Assembly: GCF_009765355.1 (NCBI RefSeq)
Contig: NZ_VTHK01000017.1
Coordinates: forward strand, 1 to 64,000
Origin: Amycolatopsis anabasis
Lineage (GTDB): Bacteria; Actinomycetota; Actinomycetes; Mycobacteriales; Pseudonocardiaceae
Direction of reading: 5' to 3'
Length of the DNA stretch: 64,000 bases
Under the pieces are notes generated by a model that ran no database searches, had not been told where the DNA came from, and worked only from the letters and a program-made list of their open reading frames with translations. The position numbers and the translations under genes were made by a program. This document shows, piece by piece, positions 49,318 through 56,785 of this stretch; the stretch's first letter is position 1; every line of letters begins with the position of its first letter.

Positions 49318-50544
49318 GTGAAGAACAGCGACGAGATCGAAACCCTGCTGCGCGAGCTGGCGCCGCAGGTGCTCGGCGCGGTCGTGCGCCGCTACGGCGA
49401 CTTCGACTCCTGCGAGGACGCGGTGCAGGAGGCCCTGCTCGCGGCCGCGGTCCAGTGGCCGGAGGAAGGGGTGCCGGGCAGTCCGAAGGGGTGGCTGATC
49501 CGGACCGCGTCCCGCCGCCGGATCGAGCTGTGGCGCAACGAGTCGGCCCGCCGCTGCCGCGAGGAGACCGTCGCCGCGATGGCGCCGCCGGACCCCGATC
49601 CGGTCCCGGCCGTCGACGACACGCTGACCCTGCTGTTGCTGTGCTGCCACCCGTCCCTCACCACGGCCTCCCAGGTGGCGCTGACCCTGCGTGCCGTCGG
49701 CGGGCTGAGCACCCCGGAGATCGCCCGCGCGTTCCTGGTCCCGGAATCCACCGTGGCCCAGCGCATCAGCCGGGCGAAACAGCGGATCAAGGCCGGTGGC
49801 GCCGAATTCCGGATGCCCCCGCCGGACGAACTCGCCGAGCGGATCGCCGCGGTGCTGCACGTGCTGTACCTGGTCTTCAACGAGGGCTACACCGCCAGTT
49901 CCGGTGCCGCGCTGCACCGCGTCGAGCTGACCGCCGAGGCGATCCGCCTGACCCGGCAGCTGCGCGAGCGCCTGCCCGCCGACGGCGAGGTGACCGGGCT
50001 GCTGGCCCTCATGCTGCTCACCGACGCCCGCCGCCCGGCGCGGACCCGGCCGGACGGCGCCCTGGTGCCGCTCGCCGAGCAGGACCGCGGCCGGTGGGAC
50101 GCCGAAGCGATCGCCGAGGGGCTCGCCCTGATCACCGAGACGCTGGCCACCGCGCCGATCGGCCCCTACCAGCTGCAGGCCGCGATCGCCGCGGTGCACG
50201 ACGAGGCCAAGAGCGCGCAGGACACCGACTGGCCGCAGATCCTGGGGCTGTACGAACTGCTGCGCCACCTCGCGCCCGGCCCGATGGTCACGCTCAACCG
50301 GATCGTCGCCCTGGCCATGGTCCAGGGGCCGCGGGCCGGGCTGGCGCAGCTCGCCGAGGCGGAGACCGACCCCGCGCTCGCCGGGCACCACCGGGTGCAC
50401 GCCGTCCGCGCCCACCTGCTCGACCTCGCCGGCGACCGGGACACCGCCCGCGAGCAGTACGAACTGGCCGCGAGCCGTACCCTGAGCGTGCCCGAGCAGC
50501 GCTACCTCGCCTCCCGGGCCGCGCAGCTCGCCACCTCGGGCTGA
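49318..50544 (+). CDS. ECF RNA polymerase sigma factor, ECF42-type (TPR extension), copy 1
   Basis: 408 residues. The GTG at 49318 is chosen for GGAGG at 49308-49312; ATGs at 49285 and 49303 are alternatives. Sigma regions 2 and 4 fill the first 170 residues (FDSCEDAVQEALLAAAVQWPE, LRAVGGLSTPEIARAFLVPESTVAQRISRAKQRI). A long C-terminal TPR-like extension follows (VLYLVFNEGYTASSGAALHR and GDRDTAREQYELAASRTLS). ECF42 factors have just this build and usually pair with DGPF proteins; here the divergent SnoaL protein takes that place. No anti-sigma gene is evident. Confidence 0.87.
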   Translation: MKNSDEIETLLRELAPQVLGAVVRRYGDFDSCEDAVQEALLAAAVQWPEEGVPGSPKGWLIRTASRRRIELWRNESARRCREETVAAMAPPDPDPVPAVDDTLTLLLLCCHPSLTTASQVALTLRAVGGLSTPEIARAFLVPESTVAQRISRAKQRIKAGGAEFRMPPPDELAERIAAVLHVLYLVFNEGYTASSGAALHRVELTAEAIRLTRQLRERLPADGEVTGLLALMLLTDARRPARTRPDGALVPLAEQDRGRWDAEAIAEGLALITETLATAPIGPYQLQAAIAAVHDEAKSAQDTDWPQILGLYELLRHLAPGPMVTLNRIVALAMVQGPRAGLAQLAEAETDPALAGHHRVHAVRAHLLDLAGDRDTAREQYELAASRTLSVPEQRYLASRAAQLATSG

Positions 50545-50572
50545 ACCACCGAACACCTGGAGTTTTCGCACG

Positions 50573-51382
50573 TTGTCCGACCAAACCCGCCTGCGCGCCG
50601 ATTGCGCGAACTGCTTCGGCCTGTGCTGCGTCGCACTGGCCTTCTCGCCGTCGGCGGACTTCCCGATCGACAAGCCCGCCGGGGACCCGTGCCGGAACCT
50701 GCGGGAGGACTACCGCTGCGGCATCCACGCCCGCCTCCGGCAGGAGGGGTTCGCGGGCTGCACCGTCTACGACTGCTTCGGCGCGGGGCAGCAGGTCTCC
50801 CAGGTCACCTTCGGCGGGCGGAGCTGGCGGGAGTCGCCGGGCACGGCGAAGCGGATGTTCGAGGTCTTCCCGATCATGCGGCAGCTCCACGAACTCCTCT
50901 GGTACCTGACCGAGGCGCTTTCCTTGTCCGAGGCTCGCTCGCTGCACCCCGAACTCGGCCGCGCGCTCGCGGAGACCGAACGCCTCACGCGAGCCGATCC
51001 CGCAACCCTGCGCGACCTGGATGTGGCGGCGCACCGGGAAGGCGTCAACGTCCTGCTGCTGCGCACGAGCGAACTCGTGCGCGCCGGAGCCGGGCCGCGG
51101 AAGAAGAAGGACCGCAGGGGAGCCGATCTGATCGGCGCGAACCTCAAGGGCGCGGACCTGCGCGGCGCCACCCTGCGCGGGGCCTACCTCATCGGGGCGA
51201 ACCTCAAGGGCGCGGATCTGCGCACGACCGATCTCATCGGCGCCGATTTCCGGGACGCCGATCTGCGCGGCGCCGATCTCACCGGGAGCATCTTCCTCAC
51301 CCAGGCCCAGGTCAACGCGGCGAAGGGCGACGACGGCACGAAACTGCCGCCGTCGCTGCGCCGCCCCGCGCACTGGACGTGA
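50573..51382 (+). CDS. Pentapeptide-repeat protein with Cys-rich N-terminus
   Basis: 269 residues from TTG 50573, with CTGGAG upstream. The N-terminal half has seven Cys (CANCFGLCC, CRN, CGI, CTVYDC), suggesting metal binding. The C-terminal quarter is a pentapeptide-repeat stretch (GADLIGANLKGADLRGATL...) with about 10 repeats forming a right-handed beta helix. Genes of this kind are known in several actinomycetes; the function is unknown. It is close behind the sigma-factor gene (28 bp), perhaps one transcript. Confidence 0.85.
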   Translation: MSDQTRLRADCANCFGLCCVALAFSPSADFPIDKPAGDPCRNLREDYRCGIHARLRQEGFAGCTVYDCFGAGQQVSQVTFGGRSWRESPGTAKRMFEVFPIMRQLHELLWYLTEALSLSEARSLHPELGRALAETERLTRADPATLRDLDVAAHREGVNVLLLRTSELVRAGAGPRKKKDRRGADLIGANLKGADLRGATLRGAYLIGANLKGADLRTTDLIGADFRDADLRGADLTGSIFLTQAQVNAAKGDDGTKLPPSLRRPAHWT

Positions 51383-51922
51383 TCACCGCCGGTCGGTGCG
51401 CAGGAAATCCGGTTCCCGCTCGGCCCAGCCCGGCACGTCCAGCGCGTTGAGGGCCGAGACGATCCGCTTCTCCTCGTAGGTGAAATGCGTTTCCAGCAGG
51501 GCGGCCAGGGTGTCCAGTTCGGTGCGCACGCGCCGGGCCTCGCCCGGGCCCGCGCCCGGGGCCAGGCCGTCGAGCAGCGCTTCGAGTTCGCGCAGGACCT
51601 CGGTCACCAGGTGGTGATCGCGCCGCAACTCGTCCAGCACCGGGCGCAGTTCCGGGAACCGTTCGGCCAGCGCGGGGAACGCCCCGGCGTCCTCGCCGGT
51701 GTGGTGCCGGGTCAGCGCCGAGCAGAAGGTCAGGCAGTGCGCCCGCAGTTCGCGTGGCCGCTCCCCGTGACCGTCCAAAAAGGAATCGACATCCGCGCGC
51801 AGGCGGTCCAGCTCCTCGCGGAGCCAGAGGTGCACTTCGATCAGCTGATGGCCGAAGGCCGCGAGGCGGCCGTCCGGCTCGGTGGGTGTTTCCAAGATCG
51901 TCCCAGCATCCGGCGCCTCCAT
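51383..51922 (-). CDS. Hemerythrin-domain protein
   Basis: 179 residues from ATG 51922. A four-helix hemerythrin fold has metal-ligand His/Glu patterns: HQLIEVHLWLREEL, LTRHHTGEDAGAFPAL, LRRDHHLVTEVL and HFTYEEKRIV. It probably binds a di-iron centre and senses or scavenges O2 or NO. Start uncertain: TTG 51997 overlaps the upstream sigma-factor stop (TTGA), and TTG 51895 gives a start close to the conserved core. Same strand as and directly downstream of the second ECF42 gene. Confidence 0.82.
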   Translation of the reverse strand: MEAPDAGTILETPTEPDGRLAAFGHQLIEVHLWLREELDRLRADVDSFLDGHGERPRELRAHCLTFCSALTRHHTGEDAGAFPALAERFPELRPVLDELRRDHHLVTEVLRELEALLDGLAPGAGPGEARRVRTELDTLAALLETHFTYEEKRIVSALNALDVPGWAEREPDFLRTDRR

Positions 51923-51993
51923 GTCCTCGGCGATCTGCTTGCCGGGTACACCGCGACGCTGGCTCGGATCTTCACCATCCGGCGCGGGGACTG

Positions 51994-53235
51994 TCAAGCG
52001 AGTTTGGCCGCCTGCGCCTGGAGGTAGCGCTGGGCGGGCAGGCTGAGCGTGCCGCGGGCGGCCTTCCGGTAGTACTCGCGGGCGGTTTCGCGATCACCGG
52101 CGCGTTCGTGCAGATGCGCCCGGACCGCGTCGAGGCGGTGCCCCGGCACCCGGGAATCGGTTTCGAGTTCGGCGAGCAGGTCCAGCCCGGCCCGCGGCCC
52201 GCGCACCATCGCGGTGGCGACCGCGCGGTTGAGGGTGACCACCGGGTTCGGCGCGATGCGGTCGAGGATCCCGTACAGGATCAGGATCTGGGCCCAGTCG
52301 GTGTCCTCGGCGCTCGGGCTTTCGGCGTGCACGGCGGCGATGGCCGCCTGCAGCTGGTACGGGCCGAGCGAGTGGTGGGCGAGGCCGTGGCTGATCAGGG
52401 CGGTGCCCTCGGCGATCAGGTCCCGGTCCCACCGGGTGCGGTCCTGGTCGTCGAGCGGGATCATCACGCCGTCCGGGGTCGTGCGGGTGTCGCGGCGGGA
52501 CTCGGTGAGCAGCATCAGGGCCAGCAGCCCGGTCACCTCCCCGTCCTCGGGCAGCAGCCGGTGCACCTGCCGGGTCAGCCGGATCGCCTCGGCGGTCAGG
52601 GACGGCCGGTGCAGGTCGGGCCCGGAGGTGGCGGTGTAGCCCTCGTTGAAGATCAGGTACAGCACGTGCAGCACCACGCGCAGCCGTTCGGCGCGCTCGG
52701 GCTCGCCGGGCATGCGGAAGGTGGCGCCGGTGGCCTTGATCCGCTGTTTCGCGCGGCTGATGCGCTGGGCCATCGTGGTTTCCGGGACCAGGAACGCGCT
52801 CGCGATCTCGGCGGTGGTCAGCCCGCCGACCGCGCGCAGGGTCAGCGCGAGCTGGGAGGGCGGCGAGAGTTCGGGGTGGCAGCACAGGAAGAGCAGGGTC
52901 AGCGTGTCGTCGGTGTGCTGCCCGCCGCCGTCCTCGCCGGGCCCGGCGACGAACAGGGCGTGCGGCGGGATTCGGGCGGCGACGGTGTCCTCGCGCCGCC
53001 GCCGCGCCACCTCGCTGCGCGCGAGATCGGCCAGCCGCCGCCCGGCGACGGTGATCAGCCAGGCCACCGGCTCCCCGGGCACGCCCTGCTCGGGCCACTG
53101 CAGGGCCGCGGCCAGCAGGGCCTCCTGCACCGCGTCCTCGCAGGCGTCGAACCGGCCGTGCCGCCGGACGAGCACGCCGAGGACCTGCGGCGCCAGCGGG
53201 CGCAGCAGGTCCTCGATCGAGCGGCCTTCGCTCAC
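51994..53235 (-). CDS. ECF RNA polymerase sigma factor, ECF42-type (TPR extension), copy 2
   Basis: 413 residues. Sigma regions 2 and 4 (FDACEDAVQEALLAAALQWPE; LRAVGGLTTAEIASAFLVPETTMAQRISRAKQRI) and a C-terminal TPR-like extension (VLYLIFNEGYTATSGPDLHR, GDRETAREYYRKAARGTLS) like copy 1. The GTG start overlaps the DGPF-gene stop by 4 bp (GTGA). Together with the preceding DGPF gene this is the standard ECF42 arrangement. A TGTCGA-N17-CGA promoter upstream of the DGPF gene suggests that it autoregulates. Confidence 0.9.
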   Translation of the reverse strand: MSEGRSIEDLLRPLAPQVLGVLVRRHGRFDACEDAVQEALLAAALQWPEQGVPGEPVAWLITVAGRRLADLARSEVARRRREDTVAARIPPHALFVAGPGEDGGGQHTDDTLTLLFLCCHPELSPPSQLALTLRAVGGLTTAEIASAFLVPETTMAQRISRAKQRIKATGATFRMPGEPERAERLRVVLHVLYLIFNEGYTATSGPDLHRPSLTAEAIRLTRQVHRLLPEDGEVTGLLALMLLTESRRDTRTTPDGVMIPLDDQDRTRWDRDLIAEGTALISHGLAHHSLGPYQLQAAIAAVHAESPSAEDTDWAQILILYGILDRIAPNPVVTLNRAVATAMVRGPRAGLDLLAELETDSRVPGHRLDAVRAHLHERAGDRETAREYYRKAARGTLSLPAQRYLQAQAAKLA

Positions 53236-53600
53236 ATGTCGGTCCCGGCCGAGAACATCACCGGACGAACTTCGACGGCCAGCCCGTCGATCTTCGTATC
53301 GGGGATCATCCGGGCCAGTTCGATGGCGCGTTCCTTGCTCTCCACGTCGACCAGGTAGTAGCCGCCCATGAACTCCTTGGCCTCCAGGAACGGCCCGTCG
53401 GTCACCGCGGGCACGCCGCCCTGGGACCGCACGACCGCGCTGTTGGCCGGATCGGCGAGCCCGTGCGTGCTGATCATCTCGCCGGATTCCTCGATGGTCC
53501 GCATGAATTCCTGGTGGCCGTTCATCACCGCCTCGCGCTCCTCCTCGGTCAGCGCTTCCAGGATGGCCGGGTTGACTTGCATGATCAGCAGGTACTTCAC
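53232..53600 (-). CDS. DGPF (YCII-related) domain protein
   Basis: 122 residues from GTG 53600 with AGAGGAG upstream. A DGPF motif (TDGPFLEAKEFMGGYYLVDVES) and N-terminal KYLLIMQVNP identify the YCII-like family that is encoded beside ECF42 sigma factors. Its function is unknown; it has a ferredoxin-like fold. It is the first gene of the operon that goes on with the sigma factor, and the sigma factor promoter probably lies at 53653-53678. Confidence 0.9.
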   Translation of the reverse strand: MKYLLIMQVNPAILEALTEEEREAVMNGHQEFMRTIEESGEMISTHGLADPANSAVVRSQGGVPAVTDGPFLEAKEFMGGYYLVDVESKERAIELARMIPDTKIDGLAVEVRPVMFSAGTDM

Positions 53601-53610
53601 CTGAACTCCT

Positions 53611-54648
53611 CTAGCCGGCGGGGTGTCCGGAGTGGACCCTCTCATCAGGCAGTCGGAGGCGCTCGGGGTTTCTCGACATCGCTGGCGAAGAAAGTGCGAG
53701 ATCCGCGAGACCGGTCGGCGAGAGCACCCCGCGGAAGTGGGCCAGCGCCTCGGCGCGCTCGCTCTCCGGGTAGCCGGTGACGTCGCCGACCTGCGCGGCC
53801 AGTTCGGTGAGGTCCTCGAGCGCACGCATGGACCGGTAGTAGGCCACGAGCGCGGGGTCGAGGTCCACCGGCCCGTACCCGTCGAAGAACCACGCCTGCT
53901 CGCGCGGGCCGACCGGCGCGAAGTAGAGCACCCCGCCGAGCACGAACATCAGGTCGAGTTCCGGTGGGGCGAGCACGGCGTCGTCCCAGTCGATCAGCCA
54001 CACCCGCTCGTCGCCCCGGACCAGCACGTTGCCCAGGTGCGGGTCGCCGTGGCAGACGACCCCCGGCCGGTCGGGCAGCCGCCCCGCCAGGTCTCCGGCC
54101 TGCTCGAGGAGGTCCCCGATGCGGCCGGACGCGGTGCGCCAGTCCGCCGCCAGGGCGCGGACCAGGTGATCCCCGGAGGGCGCGCGCAGCCGCTCGTCGA
54201 GGGACCGCACCTCGGCCGCCCACCGCTCGTGGTCGCGCCGCTCCCGGGGCAGGAGGTCCGCCATCCCGGCCGGGGCGGCGTGCACCCGCGCCAGCAACGC
54301 GCCGAAGGACTGCCAGTGCCGCTCGGTCATCCGGCCGAGCGCGCCCTCGTCCGACACCCACGGCACCAGGGACAACCGGCGGCCTTCCCGTTCGCTCCAG
54401 GGTTTCCCCGAACGAGCGGTCAAGGGCGCCGCGATCCCCGGCACGCCGAGCGCGGCGAGCCGCGCCGGGACGAGCAGCCCGGCCGTGCTCCCGCCGCCGC
54501 TCCACTTGACCGCGTACCGATCACCACCGGACCCGGTTCCGCACCAGACCGCCGCGGCCGTGTCCAAACCGTGGTCCACCCGGTCGAGCGCGGTGAGTTC
54601 GACGCCGAAGTCCTCGCGGATCCACGCGCGCAAGCGGTCTTCGCCCAT
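53611..54648 (-). CDS. Aminoglycoside phosphotransferase/kinase-like protein
   Basis: 345 residues from ATG 54648. APH-fold kinase signatures: VVCHGDPHLGNVLV (Brenner motif with catalytic Asp), VWLIDWDDA (metal-binding Asp) and a helical lid. The N-terminal lobe carries AVKWSGG. Such proteins phosphorylate small molecules such as antibiotics or sugars; the substrate is unknown. It is encoded between the VOC and DGPF genes on the same strand. Its 3' end contains the predicted ECF42 promoter. Confidence 0.85.
   Translation of the reverse strand: MGEDRLRAWIREDFGVELTALDRVDHGLDTAAAVWCGTGSGGDRYAVKWSGGGSTAGLLVPARLAALGVPGIAAPLTARSGKPWSEREGRRLSLVPWVSDEGALGRMTERHWQSFGALLARVHAAPAGMADLLPRERRDHERWAAEVRSLDERLRAPSGDHLVRALAADWRTASGRIGDLLEQAGDLAGRLPDRPGVVCHGDPHLGNVLVRGDERVWLIDWDDAVLAPPELDLMFVLGGVLYFAPVGPREQAWFFDGYGPVDLDPALVAYYRSMRALEDLTELAAQVGDVTGYPESERAEALAHFRGVLSPTGLADLALSSPAMSRNPERLRLPDERVHSGHPAG
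53653..53678 (-). promoter_or_regulatory. Predicted ECF42 promoter of the DGPF-sigma operon
   Basis: On the minus strand TGTCGA (53678-53673) and CGA (53655-53653) are 17 bases apart, as in the published ECF42 consensus TGTCGA-N17-CGA/TC. It lies 53 bp before the DGPF start, inside the 3' end of the phosphotransferase gene. Confidence 0.65.
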
Positions 54649-54659
54649 GCCGCCGCGCG

Positions 54660-55073
54660 TCAGCCCTGCGGCTGGGTGATGTTGACCATCCACGGGATGC
54701 CGAAGCGGTCCACGCACATCCCGAACTCGTCACCCCACATCTGCTTCTCCAGGGGCACCGAGACGGCGCCGCCCTCGGACAGCTTCTCCCAGTAGCCGCG
54801 CAGTTCGCCGGAATCGTCGCCGCTCAGGCTCACCGTGATGTTGTTGCCCGGCTGGTGCTCCATCCCCTGCGGCGTGTCGGAGGCCATGAGGGTGTATCCG
54901 CTGGGGGTCTCCAGCATGGCGTGCATGATCTTGGCGGCGTCCGGGGAGTCGGCCATACCGGCGTCGCCGAAGGTGTTCAGGGACAGGTCGCCGCCGAAGA
55001 CTTCCCGGTAGAACTCCATGGCCTGCCGTGCGTTGTCGGCGAAGCGGAGATACGGGTTGAGCCGAGATGCCAT
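54660..55073 (-). CDS. VOC/glyoxalase-like (PhnB-type) protein
   Basis: 137 residues from ATG 55073, behind AAGGAGG. A VOC fold with NPYLRFADNARQAMEFYREVFGG and the C-terminal DRFGIPWMVNIT resembles PhnB/3-demethylubiquinone-type members. Enzyme or resistance function is unknown. It precedes the phosphotransferase gene by 11 bp on the same strand and may form a transcription unit with it. Confidence 0.88.
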   Translation of the reverse strand: MASRLNPYLRFADNARQAMEFYREVFGGDLSLNTFGDAGMADSPDAAKIMHAMLETPSGYTLMASDTPQGMEHQPGNNITVSLSGDDSGELRGYWEKLSEGGAVSVPLEKQMWGDEFGMCVDRFGIPWMVNITQPQG

Positions 55074-55151
55074 GAGATCCTCCTTGATCGTGGGGGAGGT
55101 CATCCTCGCAGGTCAGCGCGGACCCGACAAAACGCCCGACCGGCCCAAGCC

Positions 55152-55346
55152 TTACGGCCGCACGGTGTGCAGGAAGTGCCGCCATGCGGTGGCCGGGAGG
55201 ACGAGCGCGCCGCCTTCGGGCTGCTTGGAGTCCCGCACGGCGACGGCGGGTTCGACGAAGGCCACCTCGACGCAGGCGCTCTGATCGGAGGTGGTGCTGG
55301 ATCGGCTGCTCTTGTGCCATACCGCGGTGGTCAGCTCGGCGAGCAT
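55152..55346 (-). CDS. DUF397 protein, copy 2 of a tandem pair
   Basis: 64 residues (starting MLAELTTAVWHKSSRSSTTSDQ). The DUF397 signature W(H/R)KSSRSS...CVEVAFVEPAVAVRDSK and the C-terminal LVLPATAWRHFLHTVRP are present. The ATG overlaps the stop of the neighbouring DUF397 gene (TGATG). It is a close duplicate (about 194-bp unit) of the adjacent gene. In Streptomyces, DUF397 proteins pair with XRE regulators (Scr1/Scr2, WhiJ-type), where DUF397 counteracts the regulator. Confidence 0.88.
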   Translation of the reverse strand: MLAELTTAVWHKSSRSSTTSDQSACVEVAFVEPAVAVRDSKQPEGGALVLPATAWRHFLHTVRP

Positions 55347-55546
55347 CACGGCCGCACGGTGTGCAGGAAGTGCCGCCATGCGGTGGCCGGGAGGACGAGC
55401 GCGCCGCCCTCGGGTCGTTTGGAATCTCGCACGGCGACGGCGGGTTCGACGAAGGCCACCTCGACACAGGCACTCTGATCGTTAGTGGGACTGGATCGGC
55501 TGCTCTTGCGCCACACCGCGGTGGTCAGATCGGCGGCTGCTGGCAT
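55346..55546 (-). CDS. DUF397 protein, copy 1 of a tandem pair
   Basis: 66 residues from ATG 55546 with AAGGGAG 5 bases before it. It is nearly identical to the downstream DUF397 gene in its middle and C-terminus (VAFVEPAVAVRDSK, LPATAWRHFLHTVRP); differences cluster at the N-terminus and the SSPTNDQ/SSTTSDQ turn. It follows the XRE gene closely and is probably co-transcribed and coupled. Expected to be the antitoxin-like partner of the XRE protein, by analogy. Confidence 0.88.
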   Translation of the reverse strand: MPAAADLTTAVWRKSSRSSPTNDQSACVEVAFVEPAVAVRDSKRPEGGALVLPATAWRHFLHTVRP

Positions 55547-55557
55547 CGCCGCTCCCT

Positions 55558-56409
55558 TCACGGGCCGTAGAGTTCGGCGATCACCTCCTCGACCGGCCGG
55601 ATCGACTCGGCTGGTGGCAAGGCCATCGCGCTCAGGCGTTCGAAGACCACCTTAGTCTTTTTCACCCGATCGGGTTTGTCGATGCGCACTGTGCCGCCCT
55701 GATGGTCCACGTACTGCACATCGGGCTCGTCGGGTTCGGGGAAGCTCAGCACGGTGAAGGCGCCATCCATCGAGGCATGCGCCCCGACGCGGGCCGGAAG
55801 TATCTGGAGCGTCACGGTCGGCAGGTTGGCCATCTCGATCAGATGCAGCAGCTGGTCGCGCATCACCTCGCGCCCGCCCACCATCCGGCGCAGCACCAGC
55901 TCGTCGATCACCGCGTGCATGTGCAGGGGTTTCTCTTTGTCGGACAGGCGTTTCTGGCGAATCTTTCGCACGGTGACCACGTCATCCACGCGTGTCTTGG
56001 TCCAAGGCATCCGCATCGCGGCGAAGCAGTCTCGGATGTACGGCTCGGTCTGCAACAACCCGGGAATGGTGACTACCTCGAAGAAGAAAACGTGGCTGGC
56101 CGCGGCTTCGTCCTCGACGTACGTGGGTTCGGTGGTGGGGCCGAAGAAGGGGTACCACCAGCCCTTCTTCTTGGCCTCCCGGGAAAGATCGAGCAGGCTG
56201 TCGTCGCGGTGGTCGTAGATGTCCATCATGGTGCGGATCAGGTGCACGTCGGCCAGGGTCTCGCCGACCTCGATCCGGTGCAGGCTGGTGCGCGTCTTGT
56301 CGAGCAGGGACGCGGCTTCGTTCAGGGTCATTTCGGCGCGCTCCCGCATCTCGCGGAGTTTGCGCCCCAGGCGGCGTTTGTTTCTATTGGTATGGCTCTG
56401 TCCGGACAA
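55558..56409 (-). CDS. XRE-family regulator with DUF5753 domain
   Basis: 283 residues from TTG 56409 with GAGAGG 8 bases upstream. N-terminal XRE helix-turn-helix (LGRKLREMRERAEMTLNEAASLLDKTRTSLHRIEVGE) and a C-terminal DUF5753 domain (FFFEVVTIPGLLQTEPYIRDCFAAMR; MHAVIDELVLRRMVGG). This is the standard actinomycete partner of DUF397 proteins. It may sense a signal and control nearby or developmental genes. The N-terminus is rich in Lys and Arg. Stop and DUF397 start are 12 bp apart. Confidence 0.9.
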   Translation of the reverse strand: MSGQSHTNRNKRRLGRKLREMRERAEMTLNEAASLLDKTRTSLHRIEVGETLADVHLIRTMMDIYDHRDDSLLDLSREAKKKGWWYPFFGPTTEPTYVEDEAAASHVFFFEVVTIPGLLQTEPYIRDCFAAMRMPWTKTRVDDVVTVRKIRQKRLSDKEKPLHMHAVIDELVLRRMVGGREVMRDQLLHLIEMANLPTVTLQILPARVGAHASMDGAFTVLSFPEPDEPDVQYVDHQGGTVRIDKPDRVKKTKVVFERLSAMALPPAESIRPVEEVIAELYGP

Positions 56410-56564
56410 CGCGGTGACCTCTCTGTGCAGCGATGGCTCATTGTTTCACCCACCCCTGACAGAACCGGAATTTCCAACCCCTGCCCCGAAACCCGAAAGT
56501 GCTGCCACTTTCGCCGACGTAAACGGGTGGACACGGTGGCCGGGGTGCCGTTAGCGTGCACCCC

Positions 56565-56594
56565 ATGTCCAGCCCCGAGGCGTCCAGACTCTAG
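56565..56594 (+). CDS. Leader peptide of the Cmx-type exporter (predicted)
   Basis: Ten-codon ORF encoding MSSPEASRL, starting 192 bp before the end of the leader region. Its stop codon (56592-56594) overlaps the first bases of the hairpin at 56593-56614, so a ribosome on the leader would open the hairpin. Leader peptides of this kind precede chloramphenicol-exporter genes (cmlA, Rhodococcus cmr). A TGGACA/TAGCGT promoter lies close by. Short and weakly supported alone; the position relative to the hairpin is the main evidence. Confidence 0.5.
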   Translation: MSSPEASRL

Positions 56595-56614
56595 CCACCG
56601 GTTGTCCGGTGGCT
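56593..56614 (+). promoter_or_regulatory. Attenuator hairpin in exporter leader
   Basis: AGCCACCGG-TTGT-CCGGTGGCT: 9-bp stem, 4-base loop, directly after the leader peptide's stop. CCACCGG recurs at about 56657 and could pair with the 3' arm as an alternative structure. Confidence 0.55.
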
Positions 56615-56785
56615 GTCTTCGCCGAACCCGCTGAACCTCTGTTCGCGGGGAACTCTGCCACCGGATCGTTCTGACGTGGGCTGTTTTCGGCCTCTTCTCC
56701 TCACGCGCGGTAGCCGCGGTGTCCTCATCGGACGGTCGGCGGCCGTCGCGCTGTCGATTCCTGATCACGGTTGCGGAGTTCTGCT

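Larger units (their letters stand above)
56410..56785. other. Intergenic region: XRE promoter and Cmx-type leader
   Basis: 376 bp. The first part holds the XRE gene's promoter. Then TGGACA (56528-56533) and TAGCGT (about 56551) 17-18 bp apart could be a promoter for the exporter transcript. A 9-residue leader ORF, a hairpin and an alternative pairing partner CCACCGG at about 56657 follow before the exporter GTG. Confidence 0.5.

Noticed and set aside
53463..53780. Small plus-strand protein opposite the DGPF gene
   Set aside because: Frame is antisense to DGPF and phosphotransferase coding sequence and lacks a recognisable motif.
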